Made by a program: the position numbers and the translations under genes | From: Candidatus Aenigmatarchaeota archaeon | GTDB lineage: Archaea > Aenigmatarchaeota > Aenigmatarchaeia > GW2011-AR5 | Assembly: GCA_018304565.1 (NCBI GenBank) | Contig: JAGVVX010000006.1 | Location: 1-17,429, forward strand | Length of the DNA stretch: 17,429 bases | Direction of reading: 5' to 3' | Shown here: positions 1 through 6,340 of the stretch, piece after piece | How positions within the stretch are numbered: the first letter of the stretch is position 1 | Layout of the letters: each line of letters opens with the position of its first letter | Notes under the pieces: model-generated | What the model saw: the letters and a program-made list of their open reading frames with translations, nothing else | Told to the model about the DNA's origin: nothing | The model's database searches: none

Positions 1-2
1 GA

Positions 3-71
3 TTAGATGAAGAGAAAGCAATCTGGTATGTCAAAAACCAGCAGGCACACCACGACGTTACCTTCCTATAA
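3..71 (+). CDS. C-terminal tail of a probable IS200/Y1-type transposase (partial)
   Basis: Frame 3 is open from the left edge to a TAA and encodes 22 residues containing AIWYVKNQQAHHDVTF. The pattern of aromatic residue, NQ, two residues, HH and a TF near the stop resembles the C-terminus of Y1 (HUH) transposases of the IS200/RAYT kind, which often end with an NQ-x-x-HH stretch. That match is from memory of the family and is based on very few residues. The catalytic HUH and Tyr motifs would lie left of the window. Two small hairpins follow directly, which fits the right end of such an element. It could also be the tail of an unrelated protein. Confidence 0.4.
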   Translation, partial: LDEEKAIWYVKNQQAHHDVTFL

Positions 72-87
72 CCCTAACAGAAACCTG

Positions 88-126
88 CGGTTTGAACCGA
101 AGGGAGTAGGTAATAATTTACCTGCT
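88..126 (+). repeat. Two adjacent small hairpins after the transposase tail
   Basis: Hairpin 1 pairs CGGTT (88-92) with AACCG (95-99). Hairpin 2 pairs AGTAGGTAA (105-113) with TTACCTGCT (118-126) around a TAAT loop, with one G-T wobble. IS200-type elements and REP sequences carry such subterminal hairpins, so this may be an element end. The A/T-rich loop (111-120) could also serve as the TATA box of the next gene. Confidence 0.35.
111..120 (+). promoter_or_regulatory. Possible TATA box for the MTA phosphorylase gene
   Basis: TAATAATTTA is centred about 22 nt before the ATG at 137, and no Shine-Dalgarno is visible. This suits a leaderless or near-leaderless archaeal transcript. The box lies inside the preceding hairpin, so its role is uncertain. 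Confidence 0.3.
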
Positions 127-136
127 TGAAATTATT

Positions 137-919
137 ATGATCGGGGTTTTAGGCGGCACCGGATTTTACTCGCTTCTTGGGGATGCAGAAAAAAAAGAAA
201 TTGAGACCCCTTTTGGAAAGCCGAGTTCTCATGTAGGAATAGGAAAGATTCACGGCAAAGATGTCGCTTTCATTGCCCGGCATGGCGAAAAGCACGAGTA
301 TCCGCCGCACAAGATTCCTTACAAGGCGAACATGTTTGCATTCAAAGAAATTGGCGTGACGCATATAATCGCTCCGACGGCCGTAGGCTCACTGAAGCGT
401 GAAATAAAGCCGGGAGATTTTCTTGTTCCTGACCAGTTTGTCAATTTCACACGGCGAGAGGATACTTTCTACGACGGGCCTGAAATTGTCCACATGGGAT
501 CCACAGAACCTTACTGCCCGGATCTCAGGAGAATAATAATCCAGGAAGGTGCGGCAGCAGGCTATCCTATGCATCCGAAAGGCACTGTTGTAGTCATCCA
601 AGGCCCGCGATTCTCTTCGCATGCAGAAAGCGGTTTCTTTCGCAGCCAGAATTGGGACATCATCAACATGACCCAATATCCTGAGGTGATGCTTGCAAGG
701 GAAAAGGAAATGTGTTACGCAAACATATCGCTTGTGACTGATTACGATACAGGCGTCAAGGATGACCCAGATGTGCTGCCTGTTAGCATCGAGGACGTCA
801 TGCGCATACTGAAAGAAAACAACGAGAAAACAAAGAAACTTATTTTTAATGCCGTCCGGAAGATTTCTGAAAACCGGCCATGCGTATGCGCGAAAGCGCT
901 GGATGACGCGAAGTTGTAA
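137..919 (+). CDS. mtnP: S-methyl-5'-thioadenosine phosphorylase
   Basis: This 260-aa PNP/MTAP-family enzyme would cleave methylthioadenosine with phosphate to adenine and methylthioribose-1-phosphate in the cytoplasm, salvaging the by-product of polyamine synthesis. Visible motifs are GGTGFY (6-11) at the phosphate site, RHG (48-50), the INMTQYPE segment (176-183) that contacts the ribose, and TDYD (201-204). The paired Asp residues are the ones that favour 6-aminopurines over inosine or guanosine in this family. A CVC motif (249-251) near the end recalls the CXC disulfide motif of hyperthermophilic archaeal MTAP II. Length is normal for the family. The gene converges on porB with 2 bases between stops. 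An MTI phosphorylase specificity cannot be excluded from sequence alone. Confidence 0.9.
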   Translation: MIGVLGGTGFYSLLGDAEKKEIETPFGKPSSHVGIGKIHGKDVAFIARHGEKHEYPPHKIPYKANMFAFKEIGVTHIIAPTAVGSLKREIKPGDFLVPDQFVNFTRREDTFYDGPEIVHMGSTEPYCPDLRRIIIQEGAAAGYPMHPKGTVVVIQGPRFSSHAESGFFRSQNWDIINMTQYPEVMLAREKEMCYANISLVTDYDTGVKDDPDVLPVSIEDVMRILKENNEKTKKLIFNAVRKISENRPCVCAKALDDAKL

Positions 920-921
920 CA

Positions 922-1803
922 TTAAGCTGCAGTTGTTTTCTCCAGCCCCTCGAATCTTTTCCAGTCGCCGACGGCTTTCTCCTGTATTTTTTCCATCTCT
1001 TCGTCAGTGAGATGTGAAAAGCGCCCCTGCGCCTTCAGATAATCCTTCACGCCTGTCCTGAAGCTTGGTCTTCTTGTTATCTTCAATTTTCCGTTTTCGA
1101 TCTCGTAAAGCACCCAGAGGCCGCAGTCGATCGCCATGCGCGCTATCTCAACTGTTTTCTCAGGCGGGTATCTCCACGCAAGCGTGCACGGCTGGTGAAT
1201 CAGGATGAACTTCGGCCCTTCTATGGCAAGCGCTTTTTTCACCTTCTGCTGTATATCAAGCGGGTAGGCAACGCTTGATGTCGCGACGTACTTGCAGCCC
1301 TGTGCAGCCATCATTTCAGCTATCGGTTTTTTCCCTGCCGGGTTGCCGTGCATTTCAGCGCCGTAAGGCGATGTTGTCGTCCACGCGCCGTGCGGCGTCG
1401 CGCTGCTTCTTTGCACGCCAGTGTTTGCGTAGCACTCGTTGTCGTAGCAGATGTAGAGCACGTTGTGTCCGCGGTCAACCATCCCTGACAAGGACTGAAG
1501 CCCTATGTCAAATGTGCCTCCGTCTCCGGCGATGACTATGACGTTAGACTTTTTGTTTTGTGTTTTCAGGGCCGCCTCTATTCCCGAGGCGACAGCGGCG
1601 CTGCATTCAAACGCGACATGAATGTAGGGCACGCGCCATGCGCTGCACGGATACTGCGACGAAACTATCTCGCTGCACGACGTGGCATTGGAAATTATTG
1701 TGTCCGGCCCGGCTGCGCGCAGTATATTTATAATAATGTTTGTCATTCCGCATCCTGCGCATGCTGTGTGGCCTGAAGAGAAAAGTTCACCCATCATAAT
1801 CAC
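922..1803 (-). CDS. porB: 2-oxoacid:ferredoxin oxidoreductase (pyruvate synthase type), beta subunit
   Basis: Thiamine-diphosphate subunit of the PorGDAB complex, which oxidatively decarboxylates pyruvate or a related 2-oxoacid to acyl-CoA and reduces ferredoxin, or runs in reverse. The family's cysteines for the proximal 4Fe-4S cluster are present: C15 and C18 (CAGCG), C43 (TSCSE) and C206 (QPCTL). The ThDP/Mg motif is GDGGTFDIG (93-101) with the NECYANTG segment (122-129). The protein is 293 aa, the usual length. The start shown is GTG at 1803, which overlaps the porA stop (GTGA). ATG at 1797 or 1794 are equally possible starts and would remove two or three residues. It is the last gene of the operon. 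Pyruvate is the likeliest substrate, but 2-ketoisovalerate cannot be ruled out. Confidence 0.9.
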   Translation of the reverse strand: MIMMGELFSSGHTACAGCGMTNIIINILRAAGPDTIISNATSCSEIVSSQYPCSAWRVPYIHVAFECSAAVASGIEAALKTQNKKSNVIVIAGDGGTFDIGLQSLSGMVDRGHNVLYICYDNECYANTGVQRSSATPHGAWTTTSPYGAEMHGNPAGKKPIAEMMAAQGCKYVATSSVAYPLDIQQKVKKALAIEGPKFILIHQPCTLAWRYPPEKTVEIARMAIDCGLWVLYEIENGKLKITRRPSFRTGVKDYLKAQGRFSHLTDEEMEKIQEKAVGDWKRFEGLEKTTAA

Positions 1804-2933
1804 AGCCTGGAGCCCACAAACGTAAGCCCTTCTCCACTTTTCCCGGTGGAGCCGAGTATCTCCTTTATCTGCTTCAGCGTGATGTCGCGGCCGCCGAGAC
1901 CGCCGACAAAAGACGCGACAGGGATGTCCATTACGCTTCTTAATTCAGTCGCCACCGCCCCGCCCGAGCCGAAGGAGATGTCTTTCTCTATGACGGCTAT
2001 GCTTCTGACATCGCTGCAGACCTTCTTCAGGTCCTCTGACGGAAACGGCCTGAATGATCGCAGGCGGATAAGGCCGACATCGCTTTTTTCCCTCTCTATG
2101 AAATATTTTATCGTGCTCGACAGCGTGCCCATTGTAAGCACTGCATGCGAGGCGTTTTCCATGTTAAACGTTTCTATGACGCCGTTGCCGTAGCCGCGCC
2201 CGAATTTTCTTGCAAACCCTTCATTTACCTCGCCGATCACGGAAAGCGCATTGCCCATTGCGTTGTGCTGCGCCTCCTTGAATTCCTGGTAATAATCCGG
2301 GTTTGCGTATTCGCCCAGGGATAGCGGGTTTTCCGTGTCAAGTTTGAATTCAGGCTCATAATCCCCCAGAAAACCGTCGAGGGACGTGAGCATGCTCACG
2401 GGTTCAGACGTATGCGTGAGATAGTATCCGTCAACACACACCATGACAGGCAGCAGCACCCTTTTGTGCTCAGCGATGCGGTAAGCCTGTATTACAGTGT
2501 CATAAGCCTCCTGCGGGCTCTCGCAGTATAGCTGGATCCAGCCGCTGTCCCTGCAGGAGACGGAATCGCTCCAGTCGTTCCATATGTTCAGCGGCGCCGA
2601 CAAAGCGCGGTTGCCGACAGCCATCACCAGGGGCAGGCGCATGCCGGAAGCCACGTGAAGAAGCTCGAACATCAGCGCCAGGCCCTGCGACGACGTGGCC
2701 GTGAACGTCCTCACGCCCGTTGCCTGTGCACCGATGCACGCGGCGAGCGCGCTATGCTCAGATTCCACGTTAATGTATTCGGCATCTATCGCGCCGGCGG
2801 CTACCATGTCCGCGAGCATTTCAATGATGTGCGTCTGCGGCGTGATAGGATAGGCAGCGATAACCTTCGGCCCTGCGATCTTCACGGCTTCGGCAATCGC
2901 GTGCGAGCCCTCTATCACTTTTGTGACCTGCAT
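1800..2933 (-). CDS. porA: 2-oxoacid:ferredoxin oxidoreductase (pyruvate synthase type), alpha subunit
   Basis: The 377-aa alpha subunit carries the pyrimidine-binding domain for thiamine diphosphate plus the transketolase C-terminal-like domain. Family signatures seen are AAYPITPQT near residue 30, ESEHSALAACIGA around 58-70, the TSSQGLALM segment near 80-88, and the GNRALSAPLNIWNDWSD region near 107-123 around the active site. The C-terminal domain contains the RLRSFRPFPSE segment. The ATG at 2933 lies 13 nt after the porD stop. The 3' end overlaps porB by 4 nt, which indicates translational coupling. The family normally works as a four-subunit assembly in the cytoplasm, and the other three subunits are all adjacent here. 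Confidence 0.92.
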   Translation of the reverse strand: MQVTKVIEGSHAIAEAVKIAGPKVIAAYPITPQTHIIEMLADMVAAGAIDAEYINVESEHSALAACIGAQATGVRTFTATSSQGLALMFELLHVASGMRLPLVMAVGNRALSAPLNIWNDWSDSVSCRDSGWIQLYCESPQEAYDTVIQAYRIAEHKRVLLPVMVCVDGYYLTHTSEPVSMLTSLDGFLGDYEPEFKLDTENPLSLGEYANPDYYQEFKEAQHNAMGNALSVIGEVNEGFARKFGRGYGNGVIETFNMENASHAVLTMGTLSSTIKYFIEREKSDVGLIRLRSFRPFPSEDLKKVCSDVRSIAVIEKDISFGSGGAVATELRSVMDIPVASFVGGLGGRDITLKQIKEILGSTGKSGEGLTFVGSRL

Positions 2934-2946
2934 GTTTCATCAACTA

Positions 2947-3189
2947 TCATTTCTTCTCCATCTCTTTTGTAATCGCGCCGTGAGGGCACACATTCAGGCA
3001 TATGAGGCATCCCTTGCAGTAGTCGTAATCTATTATCGCCTTTTTGTCCGTGATCTGTATGCAGTCATCCGGGCAGCTGTAATAGCACAGCTTGCAGCCG
3101 ATGCACTTGTCGTTTACAACCGGCCTGAAAACGCGCCACGAGCCTGTCTTGTTCCCGGCAGTTGAAGATTTTGCTGCGGGAAACATCAT
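2947..3189 (-). CDS. porD: 2-oxoacid:ferredoxin oxidoreductase, delta subunit (2x 4Fe-4S ferredoxin)
   Basis: An 80-aa ferredoxin-like subunit with two complete 4Fe-4S motifs, CIGCKLCYYSCP and CKGCLICLNVCP. It passes electrons from the catalytic subunits to ferredoxin. The open frame reaches a GTG at 3204, but GGAGGT (3200-3195) sits just upstream of the double ATG at 3189/3186 and must be the ribosome-binding site, so I start it at 3189. That ATG overlaps the porG stop as ATGA. The N-terminal stretch of about 25 residues before the first cluster motif contains Ser/Thr/Lys and a conserved-looking WRVFRPVV segment typical of PorD. Confidence 0.92.
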   Translation of the reverse strand: MMFPAAKSSTAGNKTGSWRVFRPVVNDKCIGCKLCYYSCPDDCIQITDKKAIIDYDYCKGCLICLNVCPHGAITKEMEKK

Positions 3190-3716
3190 AGCACCTCCCT
3201 GCACTCTTCGTACGCCCTTCCGGCAGCCTGCATGTTTTTTTCCGCGACGCTGCCGGAAAACCTTTCCTTTATGGCGCCCAGTATGCCCTTCAGGGAAACA
3301 AGCCCCGAGGCCTTCGAGAACGCCCCAAGCATCGTTCCGCTCACTATGTTTTTTCCAAGCGTTTCCAGCGAGATTCTTGTCGCGTCGATCTCGTATGTTT
3401 TATGCCCGAGATTCACGTCCTTGCTTGAATTGATCAGTATCAGGCCCGTGCCTTTTATGCCGGCCGTGACATCCAGCGCGTCAACAAGGCTCTTGTCCAT
3501 GACGATCACGCAGTCCGGCTCGTAAGAATGAGACCTCAGCCTTATCGGCCTGTCGCTGATGCGGCAGAACGCCTCCACAGGCGCCCCAGTCCGCTCAGGC
3601 CCGAATTTCGGGAATGCCTGCGGGTATTTGCCGTCGATGAATGCGGCAGCCGCAAGCATCTCGCTTGCAGTCACGGCCCCCTGCCCGCCCCTGCCGTGTA
3701 TGCGGATTTCAAACAC
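3186..3716 (-). CDS. porG: 2-oxoacid:ferredoxin oxidoreductase, gamma subunit
   Basis: A 176-aa gamma subunit (POR/KOR gamma domain, CoA-binding side of the enzyme). Recognised by the N-terminal HGRGGQGAVTA (7-17), the YPQAFPKFGPERTGAPV stretch after residue 30, and the YEPDCVIVMDKSL segment near 65-77. It is the first gene of the minus-strand porG-porD-porA-porB operon, the common archaeal order. The ATG at 3716 has no Shine-Dalgarno, but an ATTTAAG box is centred about 24 nt upstream, so the message is probably leaderless. Its 3' end overlaps porD. Confidence 0.92.
   Translation of the reverse strand: MFEIRIHGRGGQGAVTASEMLAAAAFIDGKYPQAFPKFGPERTGAPVEAFCRISDRPIRLRSHSYEPDCVIVMDKSLVDALDVTAGIKGTGLILINSSKDVNLGHKTYEIDATRISLETLGKNIVSGTMLGAFSKASGLVSLKGILGAIKERFSGSVAEKNMQAAGRAYEECREVL
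3195..3200 (-). promoter_or_regulatory. Shine-Dalgarno of porD
   Basis: GGAGGT on the minus strand lies 3 nt before the ATG at 3189 and 6 nt before the ATG at 3186. It decides the porD start against the upstream GTG and lies inside the last codons of porG, which supports coupled translation. Confidence 0.7.
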
Positions 3717-3735
3717 ATGAATAATTCTTGGCGCA

Positions 3736-3743
3736 GCTTAAAT
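3736..3743. promoter_or_regulatory. Shared, near-palindromic TATA-like box between porG and the divergent small gene
   Basis: GCTTAAAT on the plus strand reads ATTTAAGC on the minus strand. Its centre is about 24 nt from the porG ATG (3716, minus) and about 25 nt from the plus-strand ATG at 3765. Either direction would give a leaderless start, so one box may serve both genes. This rests on spacing and composition only. Confidence 0.4.
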
Positions 3744-3764
3744 CCGTTTTCGGCTCAGGCGCGA

Positions 3765-3946
3765 ATGCACATTTATGTACTAACAGGATATGTATCTGCC
3801 TGCACGCCGTGCTTGCAGGCAGCGCGCTGAAAAAGATTTCCCCGCGCGTTTCCAAGTTTGTCGTCATGAACACAACAGAAAGCCCGGTAACGGAGATAAG
3901 CGTTGCTCCGCTCGTCGCTGAGAAGATTAAGGACGTCATCAGCTAG
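3765..3946 (+). pseudogene. Probable frameshifted small CxxC (redoxin-like?) gene
   Basis: Frame 3 starts at ATG 3765 and encodes MHIYVLTGYVSACTPCLQAA before TGA at 3828-3830. A different frame then continues as LKKISPRVSKFVVMNTTESP and ends ...EKIKDVIS at 3946, with GC-ending codons like the neighbouring por genes. One extra base, or loss of two, in the GCGCGC run at about 3823-3828 would join them into a protein of about 60 aa with a CTPC motif. A beta strand followed by CxxC and a helix would fit a small thioredoxin/glutaredoxin-like fold, but the fold assignment is weak. It may be a real frameshift, a sequencing error, or recoding. The last four bases overlap the convergent gene's stop. 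Confidence 0.4.
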
Positions 3947-4404
3947 TCTTTCCAGCCGTATTTTTGCTGCCCTTTTTTTCTCATGAATTCACGCCAGTAG
4001 CTTGCTCTGCCTTCTGTCCTGTAGAATCTAACCCTCTCGCCGATGCCGTAACCGAACAATAAAAATGTCCCGGCAGCAAGGGATGTCATGAAAAAGTTGC
4101 TTGTCATGTTGTCGTAGGCGGTGCCGAAGCCCTGAAAAAGATTCGCCGCCTTCCCGAGATGCCTGCTGATTTCAAAGAAATCCTGCGAATAAGCGAAGCC
4201 CATCGCGGTTTCTGCATGATCAGAAATCCAGTAGGGAAATTTTTCTATTGCCCTGAAACCGTTTGAAAGCCTGCTTGCATATTCGTAACCGAGGCCTTCG
4301 TCCTCGCCGAACACGGCGCCTACGGCCCCGATTGTTCCCGCCGCTTTGAAGAAATACTCGGCAGGCCACCCTGCAACACGCTTGACAGTCTTGCTTGTCT
4401 TCAT
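3943..4404 (-). CDS. Conserved-looking hypothetical protein with one possible membrane segment
   Basis: A 153-aa protein that I do not recognise. The middle is rich in aromatic residues and short amphipathic helices. One hydrophobic stretch, roughly residues 107-124 (FMTSLAAGTFLLFGYGIG), could be a membrane helix followed by a basic, aromatic C-terminus (RFYRTEGRASYWREFMRKKG). There is no obvious signal peptide; an N-terminal Gly/Ala-rich run (about 21-33) is only weakly hydrophobic. A T-rich box (about 4430-4438) lies roughly 30 nt before the ATG on the minus strand. It stands alone between the por operon and the Dph6-type gene. Codon use resembles the neighbours, so I take it as real. Confidence 0.65.
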   Translation of the reverse strand: MKTSKTVKRVAGWPAEYFFKAAGTIGAVGAVFGEDEGLGYEYASRLSNGFRAIEKFPYWISDHAETAMGFAYSQDFFEISRHLGKAANLFQGFGTAYDNMTSNFFMTSLAAGTFLLFGYGIGERVRFYRTEGRASYWREFMRKKGQQKYGWKD

Positions 4405-4467
4405 TGGTGAATCATAATAATCATAGAAACCAATAAAAAAGATTCAGCTGCAATTCTGCCGTTAAAA

Positions 4468-4486
4468 TGAATTACGAGTGAATTAC
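4468..4486. repeat. Short direct repeat TGAATTAC x2
   Basis: TGAATTAC occurs at 4468-4475 and 4479-4486, a period of 11 nt, just past and over the stop of the Dph6-type gene. The 11-nt spacing is about one helical turn. No function can be assigned. Confidence 0.3.
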
Positions 4487-5181
4487 AGCTGGCTTTTATC
4501 TTCGAATCTTATCTTCTTGATCAGCAGCACGCCTGAGCGCGTCTTCTGGTCCCATTTCTTTTCGGAATCTTCGACAATAATCCTTTTCGAGAACATTGGG
4601 CAGTTTAGAACGAAGCTTTCCGCTTCTCCGCCTTCAAAAGTTACGTGAATGCCGTATTGCATGTTAAGTTCCACGAGCTCACCGACGCATTTGTAATCCA
4701 CGATCCTTCCAAGCCATGACTCGTCCAAAGGCGGGGCGCCTACGGCAACAATCATTATTTCGAATCCGTCTTTGATCATGTTTATCAGCAGCTCTTTCGG
4801 GGCCTGAAACCACAGGGGTGCCAGTGACTCTAGACCGGCTTCTTTGCAAAGCTTGTCTATCCGCTGCTTCTGGTACCTGCTGGCGACAGCGCCCGTGACG
4901 ACACCTTCTATGCCTTTTTCGTTTTTCAGCCGCAGAAGCGCGTTCTTCAGGTCTTCAAGTTCCAGCTCTTTCTCCCCCTTTGTTCCAGCAAAAGTTACTG
5001 GCAGGCCGAGGAGCTTTGCCTGCTCCGCAACCAGATGCACGTTGGGCACGTGGAACATGTAGCTTTCGGGATTCTCGGAAAGCATCGATACTATCTGCAC
5101 GATTTCATGCCCCTGCTTCCTGAGCTGGTACATGGCGTACATAGAGTCCTTTCCGCCTGAAAGCAATGCTGCTAATTTCAT
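4483..5181 (-). CDS. dph6: Diphthine--ammonia ligase family ATPase (Dph6/DUF71 type)
   Basis: A 232-aa PP-loop ATPase. The N-terminal SGGKDS (8-13) is the pyrophosphatase-type ATP loop. The family's second half is marked by TGAVASRYQKQR (96-107), the LWFQ motif (123-126), DESWLGR (153-159) and EGGEAESFVLNCP (183-195), which matches the GEGGE-x-E-(T/S)-F-V signature of DUF71. The known eukaryotic member amidates diphthine on elongation factor 2, the last step of diphthamide synthesis. A Dph5 gene is also in this window, which supports the assignment. The archaeal members are less well studied, so the exact substrate is inferred. The gene is monocistronic, with a perfect inverted repeat directly upstream of its ATG. 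Confidence 0.8.
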   Translation of the reverse strand: MKLAALLSGGKDSMYAMYQLRKQGHEIVQIVSMLSENPESYMFHVPNVHLVAEQAKLLGLPVTFAGTKGEKELELEDLKNALLRLKNEKGIEGVVTGAVASRYQKQRIDKLCKEAGLESLAPLWFQAPKELLINMIKDGFEIMIVAVGAPPLDESWLGRIVDYKCVGELVELNMQYGIHVTFEGGEAESFVLNCPMFSKRIIVEDSEKKWDQKTRSGVLLIKKIRFEDKSQL

Positions 5182-5184
5182 ACT

Positions 5185-5242
5185 CAGGATACCACCTGTC
5201 TTTAGACTGTGGAGAAACCAGAATATTATTGGTGGTATCCTG
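5185..5242. repeat. Perfect 12-bp inverted repeat upstream of the Dph6-type gene
   Basis: CAGGATACCACC (5185-5196) is the exact reverse complement of GGTGGTATCCTG (5231-5242), with 34 nt between the arms. A further GGTATCC copy follows at 5243-5249, making a tandem GGTATCC pair. The left arm ends only 4 nt from the ATG at 5181. It could be an operator or form a 5' hairpin. No transposase or element end is visible nearby. Confidence 0.6.
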
Positions 5243-5366
5243 GTATCCCCAACTATCGTTGCATAATATTTTCAACCATTTAACATACCGCCGTTTTCAA
5301 ACGATGGTTGTTGATGGTGCCTATAACAGAAATAAAGTTCTTAAGCTGTGAGCACATAGGCCTATA

Positions 5367-5687
5367 ATGCTGGCGAATAAGAAATGTACGCCCTGCGGAG
5401 GCGGAACAAAGCCCATGACGAAAAAAGAAGCAGAGGAATATCTTTCTCAGGTGAAGGACTGGAATCTTGCAGGTCATAAAATAGAAAAAGAATTTGTTTT
5501 TAAGGACTTCAAGGAAGCCATGAAGTTCGTAAATAAAGTTGCAGAAATTGCTGAGTCAGAAGGACATCACCCCGATATCCGTATTTCTTGGAATCGCGTG
5601 AGACTTGATCTTTCAACGCATTCGATAAGAGGCCTCGGCGAGAACGATTTCATAGTGGCAGCCAAAATTGACAGGCTTGAACAATAA
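5367..5687 (+). CDS. Pterin-4a-carbinolamine dehydratase family protein
   Basis: A 106-aa PCD/DCoH-family protein. The conserved core is the helix FKEAMKFVNKVAEIAE followed by GHHPDIRISWNRVRLDLSTH (66-85), with the His-His-Pro active-site motif at 67-69 and the third conserved His at 85. It ends with GLGENDFIVAAKID. Characterised members dehydrate 4a-hydroxytetrahydropterin. In archaea without aromatic-residue hydroxylases the substrate is unclear, and a role in pterin or molybdopterin metabolism has been suggested for some members. The N-terminus carries a CTPC pair (7-10). The ATG at 5367 has no Shine-Dalgarno; a TTCTTAAGC box about 25 nt upstream may be the promoter. It converges on yjbQ with 11 bases between stops. 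Confidence 0.88.
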   Translation: MLANKKCTPCGGGTKPMTKKEAEEYLSQVKDWNLAGHKIEKEFVFKDFKEAMKFVNKVAEIAESEGHHPDIRISWNRVRLDLSTHSIRGLGENDFIVAAKIDRLEQ

Positions 5688-5698
5688 ACTTAGATTGG

Positions 5699-6100
5699 CT
5701 ATTCCCCAAGCACTGTAATTACCAGCTGCCTGGTTCTTTTTTCCTTGGCAAATTCCCAGAGAAGTATGGATTGCCACTTGCCTAAGACCACTTTATTGCT
5801 TGCAACCGGCACCGTGGTGTCGGCATTAAGCAAAGACGCGCGCATGTGGGAGACCGCGTTTTCTGGATGGCCATAAGGTTTATCTTCATCTATCAGGCTC
5901 TTGAAAAACCTCTTCGTATCTTCTGCGAGGAACCTGTCATTCTCATTTATCAGCAGTCCAGCAGTGGTTCCTGTCACGAAAATGTTGCACAACCCTTCGC
6001 TTATCCCCGAGTTCTTTACGATCTTCACTGCAATGCCTGTAATATCCCTGCAGCTTATTCCACGCTTCGTTTCTGTCTGAATGATCTCTCTGTAGAACAT
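5699..6100 (-). CDS. yjbQ: YjbQ family protein (UPF0047)
   Basis: A 133-aa UPF0047/YjbQ protein. Family motifs are GLCNIFVTGTTAGLLINEND (36-55), His 78 (YGHPEN), HMRASLL (85-91), LGKWQSILLWEF (106-117) and the C-terminal VITVLGE. Conserved His residues probably bind a metal. Some bacterial members have weak thiamine-phosphate synthase activity, but the physiological role is unsettled, so only the family is assigned. The start has a GAGATGAT Shine-Dalgarno-like stretch just upstream and a strong TATA box (6124-6136). It is divergent from the TBP gene. Confidence 0.9.
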   Translation of the reverse strand: MFYREIIQTETKRGISCRDITGIAVKIVKNSGISEGLCNIFVTGTTAGLLINENDRFLAEDTKRFFKSLIDEDKPYGHPENAVSHMRASLLNADTTVPVASNKVVLGKWQSILLWEFAKEKRTRQLVITVLGE

Positions 6101-6123
6101 GCTATCATCTCATTGATGGGTCG

Positions 6124-6136
6124 TTTATAATATATT
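6124..6136 (-). promoter_or_regulatory. TATA box of yjbQ
   Basis: On the minus strand the sequence AATATATTATAAA lies centred about 30 nt before the ATG at 6100, with a GAGATGAT Shine-Dalgarno-like stretch between. Composition and spacing fit an archaeal promoter with a very short leader. Confidence 0.55.
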
Positions 6137-6164
6137 CTAATTAGGAGAGGAGGTTTATATCTTG

Positions 6165-6263
6165 GGAGAACGAAGTTCTCCGAGGCGCCAGAGAAGCAAA
6201 GCTCCTCTGCAGCAAGGATGACTGGAATGAAGCATCTTTGGCGTTTCCAGCCACTAGGTTCTC
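6165..6263 (+). ncRNA. Structured intergenic segment, possible small RNA or leader
   Basis: The segment has several competing stems. GGAGAAC (6165-6171) pairs with GTTCTCC (6175-6181) over a GAA loop. The same GAGAAC can instead pair with GTTCTC at 6258-6263. CGCCAGAG (6186-6193) pairs with CTTTGGCG (6236-6243) with one G-U, enclosing 42 nt, and CTGGAA/TTCCAG (6222-6227/6245-6250) is an alternative. A TTTATAT box (6154-6160) sits upstream. There is no open frame of note. It may be a small RNA or a degenerate element; no known RNA family is recognised. Confidence 0.25.
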
Positions 6264-6276
6264 GGCTTATTGTGAG

Positions 6277-6328
6277 TTTAAATAGTTTATGACGTTTAAA
6301 TACCCTATTTAAAGACAGATCCTTTAAA
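6277..6328 (+). promoter_or_regulatory. Cluster of four TTTAAA boxes in the TBP promoter
   Basis: TTTAAA occurs at 6277-6282, 6295-6300, 6308-6313 and 6323-6328, with the first two extended to TTTAAATA. The third is centred about 30 nt before the ATG at 6341 and is the likeliest functional TATA box. TBP itself binds such sequences, so the extra boxes may be autoregulatory sites or alternative promoters. Spacings are 18, 13 and 15 nt. Confidence 0.5.
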
Positions 6329-6340
6329 AGGGTGGTACGC

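Noticed and set aside
389..922. A 177-aa open frame opposite the MTA phosphorylase gene
   Set aside because: The plus strand encodes a complete, well-conserved enzyme; the opposite frame has no recognisable motif.
3709..3939. A 76-aa minus-strand open frame upstream of porG
   Set aside because: It overlaps the porG start and promoter and has no family signal; the plus-strand frames have better codon pattern.
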